A DNA stretch of 22,431 bases, from NCBI RefSeq assembly GCF_041276565.1, contig NZ_JBGGGR010000056.1, positions 1-22,431 on the forward strand, read 5' to 3'. Below, piece by piece: positions 16,506 to 22,431 of this stretch. The translations under genes and the position numbers were made by a program. The stretch comes from Phytoplasma sp041276565 (lineage in GTDB: Bacteria; Bacillota_I; Bacilli_A; Acholeplasmatales; Acholeplasmataceae). Positions within the stretch are counted from its first letter, which is position 1. Every line of letters begins with the position of its first letter. The notes under the pieces were generated by a model. The model did no database searches. It saw only the letters and a program-made list of their open reading frames with translations, and was not told the DNA's origin.

Positions 16506-17627
16506 TTATAAATTAAAAAACCAAGATTTATTTTGTTTTGTGTTTTCTTGAAATGTATCTAATTCTTTGATTTGTTGAATCAATTTTTTTTGATGACTAG
16601 TTAATTTAGTAGGGATTTTAACTTTAACAATAACATAATGATCCCCTTTACGATAAGAAGAATTTAAATAAGGTACACCTTTATTTTTGATTTTAAATTT
16701 AGTATGGGTTTGAGTACCTTCAGGTATTTTTAAATTAATTTCTCCATAAATAGTAGGAACACTAAAAGTATTACCTAAAATAGCATCATAAAAATTAATC
16801 AGGAAAACAGAAATAATATCTTGTTTTTCTCTAGTAAAAGTATCGTGAGGTCTAATTTTAACAAGAATATATAAATCGCTATTATAAGAACCTAAATGAC
16901 CTCCGTTACCTTTATTAGGCATTTTGATAGTCATTTTATCTTCGATTCCTGCTGGAATAGAAATTTTAATTTTTTGTAAATTTGAAACTCTTTGAGAACC
17001 TTTACAAAAAGAACATTTTTTTAAAATTTTTTGACCTACTCCATGGCAATGCGAACATACTTGTTTAGTCGAAATATTTCCTAAAAAAGTAGATTGAGTT
17101 CTTTTAATATAACCTGTTCCGTTACAGTAAGCACAATTTTGTAAATCTTTTAAACTTTGTGCTCCTGTCCCTTTACATTGACCACAATCTTCTTCAATTT
17201 TGAATTGAATTTCTTTTTCTGTTCCTAAACATGCCTCTAAAAAATCAATTTGAATTTCTACATGTTTATCATCTGTTTCAAAATTATTACGTGATTGTGA
17301 ACTTTGTTTTCTATTCCCAAAAAAACCGTCAAAAATATCATCAAAACTAAATTCTTGACCGAAATCTTGGAAACCGCCACCACTGCCTCCACCGAAATTA
17401 TTATAATTATCTTGATGTCCGAAACGATCGTAATTGCTTCTTTTTTCTTCGTTGCTTAAAACTTGATAAGCTTCTTGGACTTCTTTAAATTTTTCGGCTG
17501 CGTTTGTTTCTTTAGAAACATCTGGATGATATTTTTTAACAAGCATACGATAAGATTTTTTGATTGTGTTTAAATCAGCATTTTTAGGAACGCCTAAAAC
17601 ATCATAATAATCCCTTTTTACACTCAT
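16506..17627 (-). CDS. dnaJ: Co-chaperone DnaJ (Hsp40)
   Basis: Stimulates the DnaK ATPase and delivers unfolded proteins. The 373-residue protein is a full type I Hsp40: J domain (1-70) with HPD at 34-36, a Gly/Phe region (about 74-104), four zinc-binding repeats CGQC (148-151), CAYC (165-168), CSHC (191-194) and CSFC (205-208), then the substrate-binding C-terminal domains. The fourth repeat reads CSFCKGSQ, lacking the last Gly of CxxCxGxG, but all eight cysteines are present. AGGAG lies about 14 bases before the ATG, a long spacing. It follows dnaK by 112 bases containing a strong hairpin. Confidence 0.96.
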   Translation of the reverse strand: MSVKRDYYDVLGVPKNADLNTIKKSYRMLVKKYHPDVSKETNAAEKFKEVQEAYQVLSNEEKRSNYDRFGHQDNYNNFGGGSGGGFQDFGQEFSFDDIFDGFFGNRKQSSQSRNNFETDDKHVEIQIDFLEACLGTEKEIQFKIEEDCGQCKGTGAQSLKDLQNCAYCNGTGYIKRTQSTFLGNISTKQVCSHCHGVGQKILKKCSFCKGSQRVSNLQKIKISIPAGIEDKMTIKMPNKGNGGHLGSYNSDLYILVKIRPHDTFTREKQDIISVFLINFYDAILGNTFSVPTIYGEINLKIPEGTQTHTKFKIKNKGVPYLNSSYRKGDHYVIVKVKIPTKLTSHQKKLIQQIKELDTFQENTKQNKSWFFNL

Positions 17628-17676
17628 GATACTAACTAATACTCCTATAATTTTATTTTAACATAATTAATAAATA

Positions 17677-17708
17677 AACCAAAAAAAGAAGTTAATCTTT
17701 TTTTGGTT
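17677..17708 (-). terminator. Hairpin between dnaK and dnaJ
   Basis: A perfect 13-base-pair stem: AACCAAAAAAAGA (17677-17689) with TCTTTTTTTGGTT (17696-17708), loop AGTTAA. On the minus strand it is followed by T-rich but interrupted sequence. It could be a partial terminator or a processing/stability element that lowers dnaJ relative to dnaK. Confidence 0.55.
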
Positions 17709-17739
17709 CTTATTTTGGTTTTAAATTTTTAAGATAAAA

Positions 17740-19605
17740 TTATTTGTTTTCTTCAACATCTGCATCAACTACTTTTTCTTCATTAATAGATTGATTGTTA
17801 GCTGTTTCGTTAGCATTCGGAGCGTCTTTTTTGTTATCTTGTTCTTTTTGGTAAGCTCTCACAGATATAGACTGTGCTTCTTTTTCTAAAGTTTGCATTT
17901 TTTCTTTGATAAGCGCTACATCTTCTTTTTTAATAACTTCTTCTAAATCTTTAATTTGTTCTTCGATTTTAGTTTTTTCTTCTGGTTTGATTTCATCTTT
18001 AAGTGTATCTAAAGATTTTTTAGTTTGGAAAATTAAATTATCTGCTTCATTAAGAGTGTCAATTTTTTCTCTTTGGATTCTATCAGATTCTGCATGTTCT
18101 TCAGCTTCTTTAATCATTCTTTGAATTTCTTCTTCTGTTAAAGAACCATTTCCAGAAATAGTAATTTTTTGTTCTTTGTTTGTTCCTAAATCTTTCGCTT
18201 TAACAGAAACAATCCCATTAACATCGATATCAAAAGTAACTTCTATTTGTGGAATCCCTCTTGGAGCAGGTGGAATATTATCTAAACTAAAACGTCCCAA
18301 AGTTTTATTTTCTCTTGCTAAAGGTCTTTCACCTTGTAAAACATGAATAATAACTGAAGGTTGGTTATCTTCTGCAGTAGAAAAAACTTGTTTCGCTGTT
18401 GTCGGTATTGTTGTGTTTCTTTCGATTAATTTAGTAAAAACGTTTCCTAAAGTTTCTATTCCCAAAGAAAGCGGAGTTACATCTAAAAGAACAACATCTT
18501 TAACATCACCAGATAAAATACCACCTTGAATTGAAGCACCCATAGCAACTACTTCATCAGGATTAATACTTTTATTTAAAGTATCTTTATTTAATTCTTT
18601 TTTTACTAATTCTTGAATAGCAGGAATTCTAGTAGAACCACCTACTAAAAGAACTTGATGAATTTGGTTTGTATCAATATCAGCGTCTTTTAAAGCACGT
18701 CTTAAAGGAATTAAACAACGATCAACTAAATCTTGTGTTAATTCGTTAAATTTGTTTCTTGTTAAATTGTATTCAAAATGAATAGGTTTTTGAACTGAAT
18801 TCGCTCCTTCTTTAGTTTGAACCATTGTTAAGAATGGTAAAGAAATTTGAGCTGACATTGCGTTACTTAATTCTTTTTTAGCGTTTTCAGCAGAACTTTT
18901 TAATCTTTGCATTACTGATCTATCTGATCTTAAATCAATGTAATGTTCTTTTTTGATTTCTTGTAGTAAAAAATCAATAATTTTGTTATCGAAATCATCT
19001 CCACCTAAAAGGTTATCGCCAGCAGTTGATAAAACTGAAAAATTACCTTCTGCTAAATTTAAAACAGAAACGTCAAAAGTTCCACCACCTAAGTCAAAAA
19101 CTAAAATATTTTGTTCTGTGTTTTGTTTATCGATACCATAAGCTAAAGCTGCAGCTGTTGGTTCATTGATAATTCTTTTTACTTCTAAACCAGCAATTTT
19201 TCCTGCGTCTTTAGTAGCTTGTCTTTGAGCATCATTGAAATAAGCAGGCACAGTAATAATCGCTTGAGTTACTTCTGCTCCTAAATAATCTTCTGCTTGT
19301 TTTTTTAAACTTCTTAAAATCATTGCACTAATTTCTTGAGGAGTATATTTTTTACCTTTAACATCAACTGTAAAATCGTTATCTCCCATATGTCTTTTAA
19401 TAGATACTATTGTATCTAAATTAGTCAACATTTGTCTTTTAGCAACTTCACCTACTAAAATTTCTTCGCCTCTAAAAGCCACGATAGAAGGAGTAGTTCT
19501 TCCGCCTTCTGAATTAATAATAACTTTCGCTTCTTTACCTTCCATTACAGAAACACAAGAATTAGTAGTTCCTAAATCGATTCCAATAATTTTATTTGTT
19601 TTCAT
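17740..19605 (-). CDS. dnaK: Chaperone DnaK (Hsp70)
   Basis: ATP-driven folding chaperone. Nucleotide-binding domain (about 1-385): GIDLGTTNS near the N-terminus, VFDLGGGTFDVSVL (phosphate 2) and LLVGGSTRIPAIQELV (adenosine). The linker and start of the substrate-binding domain are seen in DVVLLDVTPLSLGIET, and the helical lid ends in an acidic tail (D-A-D-V-E-E-N-K). I start it at the ATG at 19605 (M-K-T-N-K-I-I-G-I-D-L-G, 621 residues), which fits the family N-terminus; an upstream in-frame ATG at 19629 would add M-N-G-V-K-K-K-K and lacks a clear ribosome-binding site. The chosen start overlaps the end of grpE by 14 bases. Third gene of the HrcA/CIRCE operon. Confidence 0.97.
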   Translation of the reverse strand: MKTNKIIGIDLGTTNSCVSVMEGKEAKVIINSEGGRTTPSIVAFRGEEILVGEVAKRQMLTNLDTIVSIKRHMGDNDFTVDVKGKKYTPQEISAMILRSLKKQAEDYLGAEVTQAIITVPAYFNDAQRQATKDAGKIAGLEVKRIINEPTAAALAYGIDKQNTEQNILVFDLGGGTFDVSVLNLAEGNFSVLSTAGDNLLGGDDFDNKIIDFLLQEIKKEHYIDLRSDRSVMQRLKSSAENAKKELSNAMSAQISLPFLTMVQTKEGANSVQKPIHFEYNLTRNKFNELTQDLVDRCLIPLRRALKDADIDTNQIHQVLLVGGSTRIPAIQELVKKELNKDTLNKSINPDEVVAMGASIQGGILSGDVKDVVLLDVTPLSLGIETLGNVFTKLIERNTTIPTTAKQVFSTAEDNQPSVIIHVLQGERPLARENKTLGRFSLDNIPPAPRGIPQIEVTFDIDVNGIVSVKAKDLGTNKEQKITISGNGSLTEEEIQRMIKEAEEHAESDRIQREKIDTLNEADNLIFQTKKSLDTLKDEIKPEEKTKIEEQIKDLEEVIKKEDVALIKEKMQTLEKEAQSISVRAYQKEQDNKKDAPNANETANNQSINEEKVVDADVEENK

Positions 19606-20278
19606 TTTCTTCTTTTTCACTCCATTCATTTACTTTAACCATAGCTGGTTTTATAACTAAATCTTTATATAAAAAACCTTTTTGTAAAACTGCAATATTT
19701 ATTTCATTAGGTTGATCTTTATCAAATACTTTTTCTATAGCATGATGTACTTTAGGATCAAATTTTTCGCCTAAAGCTTTAATTTCTTGAACACCTTCTT
19801 TATTTAAAATATCTTTAATCTGTTTATTAATCATTTTAAAACCAGATAAAAAATTTTTTAATACGGGTTCAACGTACTGCATTTCAACCACTTGTTCTAA
19901 TTGTTCTAAAGGAACTAAAAGATTACTAATTAAATTCATAGAAGAATATTTTAAATAATTATCTTTTTCTTTTTGAATTCTTTTTTGAAAATTATCTAAA
20001 TCTGCTTGATTTTTTAATTTATCATTGTGCCAATTATCATTTGTTTGAGATAATTCTTTTTTTAGTTTTTTGTTTTCATTTTCTAAATTTTTAATCATCT
20101 CTTTTAATTCATCTGTGTTTTTATCATTTAAAAAAGATTCATTTTCAGAACCATGTTCTTCTTTGTTTTTGTCTTCTTTTTTAGAACCTTCTTCAGAATT
20201 AGAATTTAATTCTTGTTCTTTGTCATTGTTTTCTTCAATTTGTTCTTCTGTTTTGTTTTCTTTTTCGTTAATAGACAT
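19592..20278 (-). CDS. grpE: Nucleotide exchange factor GrpE
   Basis: Releases ADP from DnaK. 228 residues: a long acidic, disordered N-terminal tail rich in Glu/Asn/Lys (about 1-60), a coiled coil (about 60-100), then the GrpE core with F-D-P-K-V-H-H-A-I and the C-terminal beta domain G-F-L-Y-K-D-L-V-I-K-P-A-M-V-K-V. I chose the ATG at 20278, with AAAGG about eight bases upstream; an in-frame GTG at 20287 falls inside that ribosome-binding site. It starts 14 bases after hrcA and overlaps dnaK. Confidence 0.94.
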   Translation of the reverse strand: MSINEKENKTEEQIEENNDKEQELNSNSEEGSKKEDKNKEEHGSENESFLNDKNTDELKEMIKNLENENKKLKKELSQTNDNWHNDKLKNQADLDNFQKRIQKEKDNYLKYSSMNLISNLLVPLEQLEQVVEMQYVEPVLKNFLSGFKMINKQIKDILNKEGVQEIKALGEKFDPKVHHAIEKVFDKDQPNEINIAVLQKGFLYKDLVIKPAMVKVNEWSEKEENENK

Positions 20279-20292
20279 TAAAACCACCTTTG

Positions 20293-21324
20293 TTAAATTT
20301 TATTTTTTTCATATAAATGCGATATATGAGCTGATAAGTATTCCAAAATAGGAATAATTTCTTGATATTTTACAATATCAAAACCTAAAACAGCAATAAA
20401 TCCTTTTTCATTTTCATTAATATTATATGGAATTGATAAAAAAATAAATTTTTTATAAGGAATTAAACTTATCTGATTAGCTAATTTTAAAGTAGCTTTC
20501 TTTGAATCGAAAAAAAAATTAATTAATTTACCTTTATCCAAAATATCATAAACATCTTTGACAGATGCAGTAATTTTATCTTTATAAAATTCTAAAAAAT
20601 TCGATACACCGTAAACAGAAGCGTTATTAACTAATAAATTATAAAAAGAATCTAAAAAAAATTGAATTAATTCTTCTTTATATTCGATGTTTTTAATTAT
20701 TTTTTCTTTAAAAACGCGACTTTGAATAATTTCTAAAACTTGATCTAAATATTTACCAACTAACAAATAATTAAAAACTTCAATAATTTCTCTTAAATCT
20801 TTTTCAATTAATTTTTGTTCTTTATCAAAAAAAATATTTTGATATTGTAAATTCCCTTTATTAGTCAAAATTAAAATGACTGCTTGCTGTGAATTAACAA
20901 AAATTAAATCAATTTTTTTTACTTGACTCGCTTTTAAAATATCAGGTTTTATATTGATGATTACGTGATTAGTTAATTGAGATACTAATTTTAAAATTTC
21001 TTGAATTATTCTTTCTTTATCTAAGTTTTTTCGATGAACTATTTTTTCGAATAAGAAAAAAATTTCAATAATTTCTTGTTTACGAGTTATTAAATTATTT
21101 AAATAAAAAACATAACCTTTTAAAGAAGGAATTCTTCCACTAGATGTATGAGTTTTTTCTAAATAACCTCTTTTTTCTAATTGATACATATCATAACGAA
21201 TAGTAGCACTAGAAAATTTTAAATAAGGCACTTGAGATAATAACTTTGAACCTACTGGTTTTTCTTCTTTGGAATAATTTTCTACAATAGCTTTCAAAAT
21301 TAATCTCTTACGATTAGAAAGCAA
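20293..21324 (-). CDS. hrcA: Heat-inducible transcription repressor HrcA
   Basis: Represses its own heat-shock operon by binding CIRCE, with GroE assisting folding of the repressor in relatives. The 343 residues show the N-terminal winged helix: P-V-G-S-K-L-L, then SSATIRYDMYQLEKRGYLEK and T-H-T-S-S-G-R-I-P-S-L-K-G-Y (about 24-71), followed by the GAF-like dimerisation domain. The start is TTG (M-L-S-N-R-K-R), supported by AGAGG seven bases upstream; no ATG occurs near the N-terminus. A CIRCE operator lies 40 bases upstream. First gene of hrcA-grpE-dnaK-dnaJ. Confidence 0.95.
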   Translation of the reverse strand: MLSNRKRLILKAIVENYSKEEKPVGSKLLSQVPYLKFSSATIRYDMYQLEKRGYLEKTHTSSGRIPSLKGYVFYLNNLITRKQEIIEIFFLFEKIVHRKNLDKERIIQEILKLVSQLTNHVIINIKPDILKASQVKKIDLIFVNSQQAVILILTNKGNLQYQNIFFDKEQKLIEKDLREIIEVFNYLLVGKYLDQVLEIIQSRVFKEKIIKNIEYKEELIQFFLDSFYNLLVNNASVYGVSNFLEFYKDKITASVKDVYDILDKGKLINFFFDSKKATLKLANQISLIPYKKFIFLSIPYNINENEKGFIAVLGFDIVKYQEIIPILEYLSAHISHLYEKNKI

Positions 21325-21364
21325 TTTAGCACCTCTAATTATTCATTATTTATTTCTTTATTTT

Positions 21365-21391
21365 TTAGCACTCACATAATATGACTGCCAA
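21365..21391 (-). promoter_or_regulatory. CIRCE operator of the heat-shock operon
   Basis: On the plus strand TTAGCACTC (21365-21373), nine bases, then GACTGCCAA (21383-21391). The consensus is TTAGCACTC-N9-GAGTGCTAA, so one arm is perfect and the other matches 7 of 9. It begins four bases downstream of the -10 box and should cover the transcription start, where HrcA would block initiation. Confidence 0.92.
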
Positions 21392-21395
21392 TATT

Positions 21396-21423
21396 ATTTT
21401 ATATTTTTTTTTACAAATGTCAA
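21396..21423 (-). promoter_or_regulatory. Sigma-A type promoter of the hrcA operon
   Basis: On the minus strand a perfect -35 TTGACA (21423-21418), a 16-base spacer and a -10 TAAAAT (21401-21396). The CIRCE operator follows directly. Confidence 0.85.
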
Positions 21424-21527
21424 CAATAAAATTAAAATTTTTATAAAAAAAATTAATTTCTTTATTATGTCCGACTTTCTCGTATATTTAAAATTAAAAT
21501 TTTTCCATGTTTGGGATATAAATATTA

Positions 21528-22431
21528 ATGATAAAATATATTATTATGGACTCATTAAACAAAAATAAAATAAAATTAGCTATTATTATATTTTTATTTT
21601 TTTTATTTTCTTATTATGTATTTTTATTTATGTTAAATAAGGATAAAATTACAGAAAACCATTATAAAGAAATTAGTCCAAAAAATGATCTTAGTTTAAT
21701 TGAAAAATTTAATGAATTAGAAAAAAAAGACAAATCTATACAAAAAATTCAAAAACAAATTAAACAGATATTTAAGAAAAATGAGATTAAAGAAACAACT
21801 AATGAGATTAAAGAAACAACTAATGAGATTAAAGAAAAAACTTTTGAATTATCAACTCATTATTTCAAAAAAGGAGAAACTGTATACGCTTTTAATTTGG
21901 ATAACCAAGAAGGAAATACAGAATCTTTTCAAGAAGGTATTGTAAGTGATAATTATAATTCCTATGATACAAAATATTTACCTATTTCTATTAAAGGGAA
22001 AAATAATAAAATATTTTTTAATAAAGATTGGGCTTTTATAGGAATTTCTGCACCAAAACAAGATCCAGCTGAGGAACTTAATTATATAATAACCTCTAAT
22101 TCTATATTTTATTATCTTTGTTATATTCATTATAGCGACGAACAACAAAATCTAAAAGACGATCAATCTTTAGATTTGGGCAATTATTTTGTTATAGAAT
22201 TCAATATTCCGCATTCGGTTAATCCAGAAGAAAAATTTACAAAAAAAATTTTTTTAGACCAAAAAGGATTGTTTTTAGGATTATATAAACAAACAAAATC
22301 ACAACAAAAAAAACCACAAGATTTTTATGAACTAATTTTAAATATGATTAAATATGAAAATATTCAACAAAAATTACAAATATTACAAAATGACAAAAAA
22401 CAAAAACAAAAAGAAAAAGAAAAAAAAGAAG
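21528..22431 (+). CDS. Unrecognised membrane-anchored protein with NEIKETT repeats, 3' end outside window
   Basis: An open frame of 301 codons continues past the window edge, so the protein is incomplete. I do not recognise a family. An N-terminal hydrophobic helix (K-L-A-I-I-I-F-L-F-F-L-F-S-Y-Y-V-F-L-F-M, about 16-35) is a signal or anchor. Then comes a charged, probably coiled-coil segment (Lys/Glu/Gln/Ile), three heptads N-E-I-K-E-T-T encoded by 21-base repeats, a mixed-composition domain (about 110-260) with W, G and Y residues, and a final Lys/Gln/Glu-rich tail. The bulk is probably outside the membrane. Start choice: ATG at 21528 (M-I-K-Y-I-I) with a weak GGGA upstream; ATG at 21546 (M-D-S-L-N-K) is also possible. 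No SVM-type phytoplasma effector signal was seen. It is divergent from hrcA. Confidence 0.7.
   Translation, partial: MIKYIIMDSLNKNKIKLAIIIFLFFLFSYYVFLFMLNKDKITENHYKEISPKNDLSLIEKFNELEKKDKSIQKIQKQIKQIFKKNEIKETTNEIKETTNEIKEKTFELSTHYFKKGETVYAFNLDNQEGNTESFQEGIVSDNYNSYDTKYLPISIKGKNNKIFFNKDWAFIGISAPKQDPAEELNYIITSNSIFYYLCYIHYSDEQQNLKDDQSLDLGNYFVIEFNIPHSVNPEEKFTKKIFLDQKGLFLGLYKQTKSQQKKPQDFYELILNMIKYENIQQKLQILQNDKKQKQKEKEKKE
21780..21842 (+). repeat. 21-bp tandem repeat, three copies, in frame
   Basis: Three adjacent units at 21780-21800, 21801-21821 and 21822-21842. The first two are identical and the third differs by one base, encoding Lys for Thr (N-E-I-K-E-K-T). Each adds one heptad to the charged segment after the membrane helix, so copy-number change would keep the frame. 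Confidence 0.95.

Noticed and set aside
17906..18124. Ser/Leu-rich plus-strand ORF inside dnaK
   Set aside because: It is the antisense of the Lys/Glu-rich DnaK lid; the composition is explained by the real gene.
20070..20351. 93-codon Ser/Phe-rich plus-strand ORF across grpE and hrcA
   Set aside because: It is antisense to the acidic GrpE tail and the HrcA end, with no independent support.
21467..21568. 33-codon plus-strand ORF (M-S-D-F-L-V-Y) overlapping the start of the repeat-bearing gene
   Set aside because: Very short, no ribosome-binding site, and it overlaps the better-supported frame.
1..22431. CRISPR array, insertion sequence or prophage
   Set aside because: No spaced direct repeats, transposase, integrase or phage genes were found.

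Overview
The window reads as chromosomal DNA of a phytoplasma ('Candidatus Phytoplasma', Mollicutes, Acholeplasmatales). It is very AT-rich, with long A and T runs between genes. Every long gene is intact under the standard code: Trp is TGG and stops are TAA, so TGA is not read as Trp as it is in Mycoplasma. The gene content also fits a wall-less, host-dependent bacterium: uptake and export ABC systems, a lipoate-scavenging ligase, a minimal heat-shock operon, and a ThrRS whose editing site has decayed. The genus assignment is inference from gene content and composition; no rRNA is present. Species cannot be named.

Layout. (1) 1-912 holds a broken or unrecognised ORF, an unusual GC-rich hairpin and AT-rich leader DNA. 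(2) 913-4408 (+) is a two-gene operon for a heterodimeric ABC exporter (MdlA/MdlB type), closed by a 24-bp stem terminator that also serves the converging strand. (3) 8822-4488 (-) is nrnA-like DHH phosphoesterase, mnmE, thrS. (4) 15063-9100 (-) is asnS followed closely by a complete CUT1-type carbohydrate importer: ATPase, two permeases and a membrane-anchored solute-binding protein. (5) 21324-15449 (-) is the heat-shock operon hrcA-grpE-dnaK-dnaJ with lplA downstream, preceded by a good sigma-A type promoter and a recognisable CIRCE operator, and ended by a hairpin terminator. (6) 21528-22431 (+) is the 5' part of an unrecognised membrane-anchored protein with a 21-bp tandem repeat; it runs off the window.

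How the genes work together. HrcA binds CIRCE and represses its own operon, so DnaK/DnaJ/GrpE are heat-inducible. LplA attaches scavenged lipoate to lipoyl domains. The sugar importer supplies carbon to a cell living in sugar-rich phloem, and the Mdl-type exporter handles an unknown substrate. ThrRS, AsnRS and MnmE serve translation; NrnA recycles nanoRNA or pAp.

No wholly new multi-gene system is visible. The points most worth a second look are the ThrRS editing-site losses, the complementary motif defects in the ABC exporter pair, the truncated repeat-bearing surface or secreted protein at the right edge, and the broken ORF with its GC-rich hairpin at the left edge.
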